Made by a program: the position numbers and the translations under genes. Below are positions 45,500-56,939 of a stretch of 64,000 bases of DNA, piece by piece. A model generated the notes under the pieces. The model did no database searches, was not told the origin of the DNA, and saw only the letters and a program-made list of their open reading frames with translations. The DNA comes from Pristionchus mayeri (Eukaryota; Nematoda; Chromadorea; Rhabditida; Neodiplogasteridae). The stretch spans positions 21,569,067 through 21,633,066 of the forward strand of contig BTRK01000002.1 in assembly GCA_036245805.1 (NCBI GenBank), in the 5' to 3' direction. Positions within the stretch are counted from its first letter, which is position 1; each line of letters begins with the position of its first letter.

Positions 45500-47825
45500 A
45501 TGTCTGCAGTAGAGGAGAGACAGGCTGAGAAGCGACCCCTCGATAAGGAGGAGAACGGAGAAGAGAAGGGGGAGGAAGTGGAGGAAGGAGTCGCATCCAA
45601 GAAGGCTAAGGTCGAATCGAAAGAGGTGAGTACCTCCGAAGATTGTTGAGGATGAGAGAGAGAGGGACAACTGACTCTCACGAGACAGAGGGAGATCTCA
45701 CTATTACTGTATTCCAGGAGGAGAAGGAAGTGAAGAAGGACGACAAGGGTGAGAATGACCTACCATTATCGATTCGTGCACTCCATGCGAGGAAAGTAGC
45801 GTGGGAAGGTGGTAATCTAGTCTCCTCCTTCCTCCCGTCCTACTCACTCTTCTCACTACGACGTATCGACTATGACTGAGAGGAGGAGGAGTGAGGGAGA
45901 GATTGCCAGACGACGAGAGAAGCGAAGGGGATCTCTTAGAGATTGAAGAGACCCTCAGAGGAGTGGATTAACATTATATCTCATTATATTCATATTACGA
46001 TACCTCTGTAGAACGTAATATAATATCATGATTAAAGTTGCCCCACATCCGTGAAATTAGTTGAATTTGCATGCATGCCTGACCACGCCCACTCCTTTGT
46101 TTCTGAATACTCATATACACTCTCTCACTCCTTTCGCCGTGATCAGGCACGCGCGCAAATTCAAATAATATATATAGATGTGAATGTGTGCATTTCATGC
46201 CGTGTAGGGACGGCAGCTCGAATTTTTGAGTACGGAATAATGGGTGCCTCCTTCCGACGCTTTTGCTTTCAAACTACCGTACTTTTCAAGCCAAATTCTT
46301 TCAATATTTTAAAACATTTTAAAAAAATATTTAATGTGATATTTGAACTATTTTATTGATTGGAATGAATATGAACACATATTGAAAGAACACCAAACAT
46401 GAGAAGACAGGACATGTTGCAGAACTGGAGAAGCACAGTGTAATCGAAAATATACGTGTTTTCAGAATTAAGTGTTGAAGCTTCATTTTCTCAGTTTTGG
46501 TAGATTATCAATCACAAAAAATTATTTTCACAATAAAAATAAATAAAAATATAAAATATTAGAGAATGAGGCCGTCAAAGTTGAGCATTTTACCGTTGTG
46601 AAAATGTCTTTTTTTCGTTTTCTTGAAGGGCGACATTAGTATGTTCGAGATTTTGTGATATTTGGTCCATCATCCCATCACGCATGCTCCGCAAAAAAAC
46701 CAGAAATATACTAATGTCGCCCTGCGTGGAAATGAATTTTAAAGTTCCCGCTATCGTAACCAACTGATTCTGAAGTTCTGCCAAAATTAAACTTTTTTTT
46801 CCATTTTTAAGCGATGTTTTATTGCTGTCGGAGTACCGTTAACATGAGAAAAAAATTATTGAACCTCGTTCATAAAGTTTTACAACGCAACCGAATTTCA
46901 GTTTGCGATAATTTTAGTAAAAAACGTGACTTGCGATGTGCTCCACTTGGACTGAAAGCGTCGGCCTTTTGCTTATCATTCGTTAACGTTTTTCTAATTA
47001 ATTAAACATTTTTTACAAAACTAAAGTGAAAAGTCGGAATGGGGCAGGCATAGCTTTCAGTTGTGTACCATTCTGTGAATTGTTTTGCTCATTCGTAAAC
47101 ACCGTTGCCATCCCTAATGCCGTGGAAAAAGTCAAGGAGAAGAGGAAATATTTGAATTCCCGCAATTTCATATCTCGGCTCCCAGTAGAGATATCGGCTT
47201 GAAAATTGGAATATGGGTTGTAAATGGATTTTCAACCTCATATTCCAATTTTCAAGCCGATATCTCTACTGGGAGCCGAGATATGAAATTGCGGGAATTC
47301 AAATATTTCCTCTTCTCCTTGACTTTTTCCACGGCATCACTTTCCTGTACGATGAAGAGGAGGGGTACAACGGAAGCTTTTTCTTTGCTCTATATAGACA
47401 ATCCTATTTTAGATAATTATTGTTCCTAACTGATATATTCACTTTCATTCATGATTCGACCCTAAGCAATGAATTCGTATTTTTCCCTATGAACATTTCG
47501 TGGATTAGGAGAGAGAGAAAATATGAATCGGCTCGGCTCTATTGGTTGCGTTCTGCCACTAAATTGAAGAACAATAGTGAAGTGTCTATCGCCCACTCGA
47601 TTTCGAATGATCTGTGATCGATGAAACTTTTCAGAAGAGGCAACGGAGGGATCGGGAGAGGAAGATGCGTACGAAGTGAGTGAAGATGGAGAAGGAGAAG
47701 GAGAGGGAGAGGGAGGAGAAGGAGGAGAGAGTGAGGATGATGAAGAGAGACCAGAGGGAGAAAGTGGAGATGATGATGGAGAAGAGGAAGGAGCACCTGG
47801 AGATGATGAGGACCAAGAGGAATAG
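45500..47825 (+). CDS. very acidic 115-residue protein, prothymosin-like composition
   Basis: Three exons join in perfect phase: 45500-45625, 45718-45748 and 47635-47825 (348 nt including stop). The sequence starts MSAVEERQAEKRPLDKEENG, has a KKAKVESKE segment that may be a nuclear signal, and from about residue 55 is almost all Glu, Asp, Gly and Ser (GSGEEDAYEVSEDGEGEGEG, SGDDDGEEEGAPGDDED). Such composition is seen in prothymosin-like and histone-chaperone-tail proteins. No homology is claimed. The second intron is 1.9 kb and is filled with mobile DNA (46032 fragment, hAT copy B, a perfect palindrome), yet its splice sites are normal. Confidence 0.78.
46205..47116 (+). mobile_element. hAT-type non-autonomous element, copy B (912 bp)
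   Basis: The ends are TAGGGACGGCAGCTCG and, inverted, TAGGGATGGCAACGG. A perfect 8-bp target duplication, ATGCCGTG, lies at 46197-46204 and 47117-47124. It is near-identical in length and content to copy A (opposite orientation). It has no long open frame. It is inserted at the outer edge of the 97-bp palindrome. Confidence 0.93.
47119..47335. repeat. perfect 97-bp inverted repeat with a 23-bp spacer
   Basis: Arms 47119-47215 and 47239-47335 are exact reverse complements by my base-by-base comparison (outer end GCCGTGGAAAAAGTC..., inner end ...TTGGAATATG). The symmetry extends to ATGCCGTGG...CCACGGCAT once the hAT duplication is counted. It lies in the acidic-protein intron, so its transcript would form a 97-bp duplex. 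Confidence 0.95.
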
Positions 47826-48348
47826 ACCCCCCCCCCCCCTCCTCCACCTAGAACACTAATGGAATCGCCCTATTTATTGATGTATCTGTCTGTATTCTCT
47901 CATCGACTCATGGATTCGTATTACCTCCAATCTCAACTCTTTCTATATTATTCTTCATTCATTAATACTGCACACCTTCCTTCCATCTCATTGTCATCTA
48001 TGCAAGCAAGGAAATAAATAAGATCTCGAAAGGATTCACATAATGTCAATGAAGAGATTACAGAAGAATATAAGCTTAAGGCAAACTTAGCATGGTTCGC
48101 TTGATCAGTTCAAGGAAGGGGGGGGGGGTGATACTCGGGTGTGGTCGATTACATCGGACTCGTTCATTTACACTGCATGCTCATCGTTCGCATTCCTTCT
48201 TCCTCCCTACCATTCACTTCTAAACTGAGACTGAGAGGGATGAGAGGATGGAGAAGAATGGGAATGGATAGACTGACAATGGATAGATTGTGAGAGGTGG
48301 AGATGAATACTTCTCCCACAATGGAATCATACCAGACAGTTCACATAA
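47826..48348. other. intergenic, nothing recognised
   Basis: It follows the acidic-protein stop, which has a C12 tract right after it, and leads to the first peroxidase-side exons. A G11 tract lies near 48119. No gene. Confidence 0.5.
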
Positions 48349-51300
48349 TTGATGGAACTGCTTCAGTTAAGTTCTCCCTCTCGTGTTCCTTTCCTGTTCC
48401 TCATAGGTGTTCCTCAGTTCTCTCAACTTGTCATATCAGTGAGGGTATTGTCCTCCTCTCTTCAAGAGAGGCAACAGTCACCAATGGGCGGAGTTCCTTA
48501 TTCCTCCCTTAGGGTGAATCGGAGCTGCCGCAACTCTCTATTCTCTCCCCTTCTTTCCATCTCCTCCACTTACAGTACTCCCATTCCTGATGGGACCCAC
48601 TCGACTCCTGATATTCCTCTTACTCCTCATACCAGGTAATCCTCTTCTCGATCCATCTTGACTCCTTCGATTGCGTGATTACCCTCTCCCCCTCTCCTCC
48701 TTCCCTTCTCTCGACAAGCTCGTTCCTAGTGCCTTTCCAAGCAGTGCCTTGGGTGGACGAAGATAGAGATGACCAGTTCCCCTCTCACTCTCACTCTCAT
48801 CCTCCAATGATACTCCCTCACCCCATGAATACCCGTTACAACTCTGTCGTTAACTTGACACTAACGATGATCCGTTCTGATTGATGACCATACTGAGAGA
48901 GATAGTGAAAGTGGAGTATTATCAAAGGAAGCTACTCTAGAGGGGAGGGCATGGTCTTTCTTTCACTTACTCCCCCCTCTCTGGAACAATTTGCATGACT
49001 GAATTGTGACAGAAGGGAAATGGAACGGAAGTAGAGAAGAATAGCCCCTCGACTGTGATCTTTCCTTCTCTTTGAGATGTTCTATCTGATGGGGAGGTCT
49101 ATGATGACATGGAGGAGAAGAGTGAGTCAGATTCTCGTGAGCTCTCCCCTCCTCAACCCCCCTTCGCCCCTCCTCGAATGGAAATGGATTCATCTCCTCC
49201 TGGAGGATCACCTCCTTCTCCTAGAGGAGAATTCCCCTCTCCCGGTCCTCCCTCAATGTCGAATGGAACGATGGACTCAATGATGGAAGGATTGAGTGGA
49301 GAAGGAGGAAATATGCCATTCATGCTAATTGAGAGATCGCCCAGGTAGGAATTCCCTCTCTTATCCCCTAGAATTAGAAGTGAAAGGATGGGAATATGGA
49401 GAGAGATATCCCCATCTCGTCTCTCAATGGCAGCAAAGAATGCAGGAATTACTGAGAGAGAAAGAAGGATTGAGAATATCCGCTTGTAGAATGACTACTC
49501 AAAAAGATGCGGAACTCTCATTTGGGGATAGGTCTAGAACTCGTTCGCATCCCATTAATCAAGGTGATGGTCAGAGTAACTTCCTCTCCTCTTTCACATG
49601 CTTATCATTGTTTTCATTGGAGATCAGGAGACAACGAAGTAGAGGAAGACGAAGAAGAGGAAGTGAAGAAAGAGAAGAAGAAAGGAGGGAAGGGAGAGAA
49701 GAAGGAAGGATCCGAGTGCAAGGACTCCAATGATCTCTGCAAGTTCTGGTCGAGTATCGGAGAGTGCGAGAGTAATACGGACTGGATGAATAAGCACTGT
49801 CCCATCTCGTGTGATCAATGCAATGGTGAGAGGGGGAGAGGGGGGAGGGGGGGACGGGGGAGAGAGGGGGGGGAGAGGGGGAAGGAGAGGGGGGGGGGGA
49901 GAGGGGGAAGGAGAGATTGCAGCGACAGCTCCGTGCATCGACAAGCATCGTCTGTGTCACTTCTGGTCGTCGATCAATGAGTGTGTCACGAATGCAGTCT
50001 GGATGCTGGCCCATTGTCCCCTCTCGTGCAAGAGTTGCAAGGGTGAGAAGCAGTTCACTCCTCCCCCAGGAAGGGACACGTAGGTCAAGCAGTGATTCAA
50101 CAACTCGTTCACACTTCCCTTTCCCCATTCCTTTTGTACGCTTGAGAAAGAGGTGAGAACACAGTATATGGAAGGGAGTAATTAAGGCGAGCCAGTGAAT
50201 GGCCATCTCCCTCCAACCAGTGGAGACTTCAAGGAATCCGACTGCACTTTCGTCACTACTCACGAGGGTGAGAAGGGGCAGAGGGGAGTGAGGGGGGAGG
50301 ACATATTCCCCTTGCAGATACCTCTCAACGACGCACGATCTCCATCAACGATGTTCGCCAGAGTGTCGCCAATTTCCAATGTGTGCCCACACTTACTGCC
50401 CCTAGATGCTCACGAAATCTATGTTACCATCTGAAGTGAGACTTCCCCCCCCTTCCTCTTCATTCCCTCTTTCCCTTCGATGGCTTCCTTCAGATTCCGT
50501 ACCTTCGATGGTACATGCAATAATCTTCATCGTCCCTTGGTTGGATCAGCCTTCTCAGCCCTCAAGAGACTTAAGAGTCCCATCTATGACAACAATCTGA
50601 ATGCACCCACATGTGAGTGTGGTAGTCTGTCTCTCCCCTCCCCTCTCTCTCAGCTTCCTTCACTCGTATCCGTCCCTCTGCCCGAGAGGCCTCTCGTCTC
50701 CTTCTCGCTTCTTCCTCTGCCATTCCCCACAATGCGAATGCTCTTCTCATGCAATGGGGTCAATTCATCGCCCATGATCTGGCTAAGACGACGATGCTGA
50801 ACAATCAGGTAGTGAAGGGAGAGGCAGTCTCTCCTTCATCCCATCACTCCTCTCCCCTCTTCAGGAGTGCGCAGCGTGTACTTCAGCAGGGGGCAAGTGC
50901 TTCTCGGTGTTCCTCTCTCGTGCTGATCCAACGTGAGTGGAGAGGATGCCTCCATCTCCTTCCTCCTCCTCTGCAGATTCGGTCGCTTCATGTGTCTGCC
51001 AGTGGCTCGTTCTGCCCCTGTCTGTGGATCGGGCACTTCCTCCTTCAGGGAACAATACAATGAGAACACTGCATATATCGACGGATCAATGGTGAGAAGT
51101 AGAGAGAGGAAGAGAGAGGAGGAGGAGCATCAATCTGATTATTCGAATGGAAAAAATTGGGATTTTGGCGGCAGATAACATCGAGGCTAAACAGACACTT
51201 AGTTTTAACCATATTTCGTCCGGGTTGACCATCTCATTTTTCATACTAGAGCAGATAATAAAAAAATCGGAAAACGTTCAGTCTTCCGGAAGAGTAAGAA

Positions 51301-53006
51301 GGCTATTGCAATATGTCTAAGCTGATCAGATATGCTAAATGGAGTTTACTATTGTCATCAGCCTGCAAAACTACAAAAACCAAGTTTAAAACCAACTTGG
51401 TTTCCCCCCGAAACTAAGTTTTCGAAAAACCACTGCTCCAGCGTTTGTCTGCTAGATCCGCTCCGTTTTCGAAAAATTGCGAAATTGCTCTTCCTTTCCG
51501 CACTCTCTTACTCATAATAAACTGTCAATTATTCCTTCCAAATGCAAATGCGTCAAGTGAATATGATATCTCAAAAGTTGTGTTCCACTAGTTCACAGTT
51601 AGTTGTTCAGATCTACGGTAGTTCGGACCGAGACCAATTCCTGTTCCGACAAGGGCAATTCCTGAAGACGAAGAACATCAAGGGCCGAATGTTCCCTCCC
51701 GTCGACAACAACAACAACGTCGTCGCAGGGGACGACAGGGCTAACATATTCGTTGGCCTCGCTGCACTACACACCATCTTCCTCCGACTGCATAACAAGT
51801 GACTCCCTCCCCCCCCCCTCCCACCTCCTCTTCCCTCATTGAGTCCTTGCAGATACGCTCAGACTCTTCAACGGGTGAATACCCATTGGGATTCGGAACG
51901 AGTCTTCCACGAGGCAAGGAAGATCATGGGGGCTGTACTACAAAGAATCACCTACCACGTAACGATCCCCTCCCCCATCAGTAGCCAACATGTACTGTAG
52001 GAGTATTTGCCACGAGTGTTGGGAGAGGAGTACGGTAGACTACTGGGGAGATACAGTGGATACGACAAGGATATCGACCCGAGTGTCGCCAATGAATTTA
52101 CTAGCTGTGCATTCCGATTCGGACACGGAATGATCCAAGTGAGGAGGAAGAGAAGGGAGAGAAGGATAGAGACTCCTTCCAGGAATTCTACCCTTTCCTC
52201 GATGATAAGTTCAATCAGATAGGAGGAATTCCCTTCAATGATGGAATGTTCAAGAGTATTCACATCCTCAACAATGGAGTGGATCCCCTCTTGAGAGGAA
52301 TGATCACTCTGCCTGCCAAGATGCCCCAGAGGTACGAGGAGGGAGGGGGGGGGAGGGAGAGGGAAGGGACATTCCAGATTGACTCCTGCTGTCACTGAGA
52401 GAATCTTCGGCAACTCTGATCTGGGGTCGATCAACATCCAGAGGGGAAGAGATCACGGAGTGCCGGGATATATCGCATGGAGGAAAATGTGCGGACTGCC
52501 AGAAGTGAAGGACTTCGATGATCTAGCTGCTACCATCAAGAACAAAGTTGTCGTTGAGAACCTCAAACTGGTCTACAAACACGTCGGTGAGTGAGAGGAA
52601 GGGAGTAGAGAGAGAGAGAGAGGAGTGCATTCAGAGAACATTGACATGTATGTGGGAAGCATACTGGAGGAACCATACAAGAATGCCCTGGTCGGCCCCA
52701 CAATGGCATGCGTAATATCAGATCAGTTTAGACGGGCGAGGGATGGAGACAGGTACAGGGTCCTCCTCTCGGGAAGAACCTCTCCCTCTCTGCAGATTCT
52801 ACTACGAGAATGATCGAGTGTTCACTCCCTCTCAACGACGACAGATCGACAAGATGAGCATCGCCCGTGTGTTGTGTGTGGCAGGAGAAGCATGGTCGAG
52901 AGTGCCCAAACACTCCTTCGACACTTTCATGCCTGAGAGGGACAAACTGACCAAGTGCGACCAAGTGGCTGATATCGATTTCAATGAGTGGAAGGAGGAC
53001 ATCTGA
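48349..53006 (+). CDS. ShKT-domain heme peroxidase (MLT-7 / SKPO-like)
   Basis: The N-terminal exons are acidic and proline-rich ([40 protein letters not shown], about 49080-49350). Two ShKT domains follow: [20 protein letters not shown]...HCPISCDQC (49712-49825) and [17 protein letters not shown]...CPLSCKSC (49935-50040). The animal heme peroxidase domain runs to the stop: [40 protein letters not shown] (distal His), [15 protein letters not shown] region, [34 protein letters not shown] (proximal His), [38 protein letters not shown] and [21 protein letters not shown]. elegans MLT-7 and SKPO-1 share this layout and act in cuticle cross-linking. The secretory start is not resolved; the ATG at 48349 is only a candidate. 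An intron at about 51090-51600 is unusually long. Confidence 0.9.
49825..49920 (+). repeat. G-rich low-complexity intron between two ShKT exons
   Basis: About 95 nt of G3-G11 runs separated by A, GA or AC, on the coding strand. Many four-run sets could form G-quadruplexes in the DNA or in the pre-mRNA. Confidence 0.9.
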
Positions 53007-53408
53007 CCACTGATCTCACGAATTTCCACGGGATCACACTAATTATTGACCCTGATGACGTGTATTAATGAGTAGCTTAGTCCTTCTCGAGAGAGACATC
53101 ACTCTCATCTATTAATAATTTGTATGAAAGAGTATTTGCGGAGCGACTTCGAACTAATTCATGTGATAAAGATACAACCAAATATGTAATTTTAAGAATT
53201 GGATAACACTATTTCAGCCTACGTATTGTGCATGGTGCGGAAAATCTCTCAGCCATCGAATATCTGCTAGAGATCAACCTAGATAATCACTCGTGCACGA
53301 TCAGATCCTTGTGGGTACAGGAAGTGTTAAGGTGAAATGGACTCAATCATGGGAGAGATCTTAAGTTGCTGGAACCACAACGCATCAATTGAAAATACAA
53401 ATTAGATG
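53007..53408. other. intergenic, nothing recognised
   Basis: The 3' flank of the peroxidase gene; short frames only. Confidence 0.5.
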
Positions 53409-53759
53409 TTAAGAGAGACTTTTTGACTCAGTGAACATATTTGTAGATACACTTGGCAAAGTGACAAAAAAAACGAAATCGCCCAAAATGTGTCCACATG
53501 TACAGCACTCGACGAGCATAGCTCGGGTGCCACATTCGGAGCCTTCTAGATCACTCTCTGCGAAATGGGACACACTTATTTCAGAAAATTGAATTTTCGA
53601 ATTTCGAATCCGATGTGAACGACTGATGTCTCAAAAAAATCAAGCATATTACACGTATTATATGTGACAAAATATAGAATGATTGGACATCAACTCTTGA
53701 AGAAACAACAAAAACAATTTTTTTTAAATTTTCATTCATTCAGATGGGTGGGTAGATAC

Positions 53760-54190
53760 TAGGGATGACAAATCGGAACTTGGCATCAATGCGATCAGCC
53801 CGGCTTGGGTCAATTTGAATGTCGCCTAAAGCCGGCTTGCACGGCCCCCGGAGCATCGACATAAGGAAAGCAAAAACGTCCGAGAGCTATCCTGAAAAAA
53901 AGCAAGAGCTGTAAAATGTATGCTGTGGAATTTGATCGCTAAACGGAACAAAAGACTGTTCGCACCGCGCGTAACATGACAATCAGGCAATAATCAGGCA
54001 TTTCAAGTTGCAACTCAGGCTTCTCAGGCAATTCTGACTGTACTTTTTTTGAGAGCGCGCGCGTTTTCCTTGATGCCTGCGGACGTTTTCATTTTCCTTA
54101 TGTCGATGCTCCGGGGGGCCGTGGGATTGAACCAATTAGCGCCTCTTTCAAGTCGGATCGCCGAGTTCCGAAGCCGATTTGTCATCCCTA
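53760..54190. mobile_element. 431-bp inverted-repeat element inside the nested palindrome
   Basis: The ends TAGGGATGACAAATCGG and CCGATTTGTCATCCCTA match perfectly over 17 bp. Internal pairing continues (GCTCCGGGG, ATGTCGATGCTCC). The TAGGGAT start recalls the hAT ends in this window, but no 8-bp duplication is seen. Confidence 0.85.
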
Positions 54191-54192
54191 GT

Positions 54193-54422
54193 ACTGTGAG
54201 AATAGAAAGCGTAGCAAGTTGGTGTGCCTCGGTGCACAAAGGAATCAGCAGAACGGAACGGGACGTTAAATGTACGGTAGCTGCCTGTCATGCTGTGCCT
54301 GCACGCACAGCAGAAGGTACAGCACGACAGGCAGCTACCGTACATTTAGCGTTCCGTTCCGTTCTGCTGATTCCTTCGTGCACCGAGGCACACCAACTTG
54401 CTACGCTTTCTATTCTCACAGT
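54193..54422. repeat. inverted repeat with about 115-bp arms
   Basis: The left arm starts ACTGTGAGAATAGAAAGCG and the right arm ends CGCTTTCTATTCTCACAGT. The arms match with few differences up to the centre near 54307 (GTGCCTGCACGCACAGC). Confidence 0.9.
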
Positions 54423-54686
54423 AGATACCTTTTTTATTCCACGTATGTGACATACGGTATGTCTGTACGCAAAATGCCGTGCGATTTCTCAAAAACTTAT
54501 TTTTTTATTTCCTTTTAGTTTTTTATGTGAATAGCAAGCATGCCGCTCTAGACATACGTGGAATAAAAAAGGTATCTACCCACCCATCTGAATGAATGAA
54601 AAATTTTAAAAAATTTGTTTTCGTTGTTTATTCAAGAGTTGATGTCCAATCATTCTATAATTTGTCACATACAATACGTGTAATAC

Positions 54687-54860
54687 ACGGCGTTCTACAG
54701 GTAGGTAGCGAGAGAAAGAGAGGACAGAGAAAGAGAGAGAACTGCAAGCGGTATTAGAATTTCAGTGCCTGGCAATTTGCCAACCCCTGAATACGCGTTG
54801 CAAACGGGGCTGTTTCCCAGCAATAATGTTTCAAACGTTTTTGGTGGTAAAACGCCGTGT
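54687..54860. mobile_element. 174-bp element with ACACGGCGTT ends
   Basis: It starts ACACGGCGTTCTAC and ends GTAAAACGCCGTGT, so the terminal repeats are inverted and about 13 bp. It interrupts the right outer arm of the nested palindrome. A GAGAAAGAGAG tract lies inside. Confidence 0.75.
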
Positions 54861-54862
54861 AC

Positions 54863-55087
54863 TTAAAGTTACCCAACAAGGACGAAATTGACCCATTATT
54901 TTTAGTCTTCCATCGAATAGCCGATGATTGAATTAGTATAAAATGAATATACAAAAATGCTAAAAATCAATAATAGCTTCAAGGGAAAGCCGGAAATGAT
55001 CCGCGCTCTCTCACTTTTGCATACTCTCTCGTGCACGCGACGGGATCAGGGTGAGATCAGGGTTTCGTCCTTGTTGGGTAACTTTAA
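54863..55087. mobile_element. MITE of the TTAAAGTTACCC family (copy 4, complete)
   Basis: The ends TTAAAGTTACCCAACAAGGA and TCCTTGTTGGGTAACTTTAA are perfect inverted repeats over at least 20 bp, continuing CGAAA. It is 225 bp and in the opposite orientation to the 26174 copy, whose sequence it closely matches. It interrupts the right outer arm of the nested palindrome. Confidence 0.92.
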
Positions 55088-55351
55088 TATTCTTGATTTT
55101 TTGAGACATCAGTGACTGATGATCAGTCGTTCAAATCGGATTCGAAATAGCAAAATTCGAAAAATCAATTTTCTGAAATAAGTGTGTCCCATTTCGCAGA
55201 GAGTGATCTAGAAGACTCCGAATGTGGCACCCGAGCTATGCTCGTCGAGTACTACATGTGGGCACATTTTGGGCGATTTCGATTTTTCGCACTTTGCCAA
55301 CCATATGTTCACTGTCTCTCTTAAATATTTATCGGTAGCTGAAGAAAAGTT

Positions 55352-56183
55352 TTACAGAATGAATGGAATTGTGGGATCTGGACAAGGACAGTTGGATCCA
55401 TTCCGTCCATCTCTTCCCTTTCTTCCATCCTTTCCTCTTATTCCATCTCCGGCTCTGATACAGGCGACACCTGATACTCGAACTCCTCTTTTACCCTCGG
55501 ATCCAGGAATCAGGAAAATTCCCAGATCCTCGTGGTCCGGGCTTTCCTCCATCTCCCTTCACTCCTCCTCTTCCTTGATTGCCTATGACTCCACTTCTTC
55601 GACTCTTCCCTTTCCTTCCCCTCACTCCTTCATCTCCTTGTTCTCCTCCTACTCCATCTTCTTCTGCTCCTCCTGCTCCTCCTCTCCTTCCAGGTCCTTC
55701 TTCCCCATCAGGTCCTTTCTCACCGGGCAATCCAACAGGTCCAGGAGGGCATAGTACACATCCTCCAGGAATATCGAATGTTGCTGCGAGGATAAGACCG
55801 GGTGCTCCTGGCCTTCCGTTGTCTCCGGGTGTACCGTTTCGTCCTCTCTGACCAGGCATTCCTGGAGGACCACGAGGACCCGAAGGACAAGAGATCCCAA
55901 GAGATGAGATGAGATCACGCAATTACAGATGTCGAAGGGGATGGAACGAGTGGAACGAGAAAGGGGAAGGGAAGGAGTATCAATATGCATCGAAGACCAT
56001 GCATCATCAGAGAACGACCTGAATGATGTTAGATATCTCTCCCTCTCCCTTTCTCCCTCTCCTGAACTCATCCAGTCCAGATTGGATAGAATCGATGTCC
56101 TGCACTACGAAGTAAACGAAGTGAAGGGAGAGGAAAGTGCTCGCGAGGGAAAGAACGAGACAGATGGAGGGAATACCACTCAT
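55352..56183 (-). pseudogene. cuticle collagen with apparent frameshifts
   Basis: The start at 56183 gives MSGIPSICLVLSLASTFLSL, a membrane-type N-terminus as in nematode cuticle collagens, then DIDSIQSGLDE spliced to SFSDDAWSSMHID, matching the conserved pre-collagen region. A CNC motif follows. The Gly-X-Y part begins CPSGPRGPPGMPGQRGRNGT and runs through PGPVGLPGEKGPDGEEGPG to GRGGVKGDGGKPGPRG. A last part (GSEGKRGVRVSG, DGIRGKDGRKGRDGRNGSNC, PCPDPTIPFIL) ends at 55352. The reading frame changes between CNC and CPSG (near 55905, in an ATCTC repeat) and again near 55505 (GATTCCTGGATCC). Two such breaks suggest a decayed gene, though assembly errors could explain them. Collagens of this type form the cuticle. 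Confidence 0.72.
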
Positions 56184-56939
56184 CACTATCTTTTCTCCGT
56201 CTCACACCCTCATCCTTATATCGAACACTCAATTGATCGAAATATCATTATCCGAACAATTAAGAAAACGACTGTTCGAGAAAAGAGTATAAATTGTCAT
56301 CATTGATATCTAATAACTGCTCACTCGGAGATAGAATCAAATACCTTGCCAGTTAGTGATTGATTGTTCATCACTTGGAGTGATGAACAATCAACTATCA
56401 AATATTTATTTCATCATCAGCATGCATTTCATGATCAATTACTATTTTGAAAATCTTGAAAAAAAAACATTTCATGAAAACTTTTGGAATATTGTATACA
56501 GTTATTTATCTATACAGTTATTTATATAATTGTTAATCCAGAATTGTTTAAATTAATTAATTAATTAAAATTCAGAACAAATTCACTTCATAATTTTGAA
56601 ATACCGGCTACCTGAAAGGTCCTGTCCCGACGCCGGAGATTACGGTGTGGTTCACTTTCCTAAATGTATTTTCCTTTTTTCGGCAAATTTTTGTACGATT
56701 GTGTGTTGTTTTGCTCGTTTTATAACGTTTATATCGATTTCTATGTTACTATAATATTACAATTGCTTAGGGATTTCCGAATTTCGCAAAATTTGAAGTC
56801 CTGACATATTTTTGCAAGTTTATATGCCTTCTTTGCGTTTCCTCTCCCCTTGCCTGTTCGCATGTACTTCTAAATATCTTCTTGCTGACTGAACCATAAT
56901 TTATTTTGTTCTTTTGAATCCGTCGATCATTCAGGTAAC
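56184..56939. other. divergent intergenic region with a perfect hairpin
   Basis: It contains GATTGTTCATCACT-tgg-AGTGATGAACAATC at 56364-56394, a 14-bp perfect stem with a 3-nt loop, plus AT-rich DNA (TTAATTAATTAATTAA near 56555). Otherwise no gene. A TCATTCAG acceptor at 56927-56934 lies just before the rpl-44 ATG and looks like a spliced-leader site. Confidence 0.55.

Larger units (their letters stand above)
53409..55324. mobile_element. nested palindrome of about 1.9 kb built from several elements
   Basis: The outer arms 53409-53755 (TTAAGAGAGAC...) and about 54575-55324 (...GTCTCTCTTAA) are imperfect inverted copies. Both include the GCACTCGACGAGCATAGCTCGGG segment region and GATGTCCAATCATTCTATA. 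Inside lie an element at 53760-54190 with ends TAGGGATGACAAATCGG, an inverted repeat 54193-54422 with arms of about 115 bp, and a smaller inverted repeat 54423-54578 (AGATACC...GGTATCT). The right outer arm is split by two further insertions (54687-54860 and 54863-55087). No open frame of note. Confidence 0.88.

Noticed and set aside
49571..50263. 230-codon minus frame opposite the ShKT-peroxidase gene
   Set aside because: Antisense shadow of the G-rich intron and ShKT exons; no independent support.
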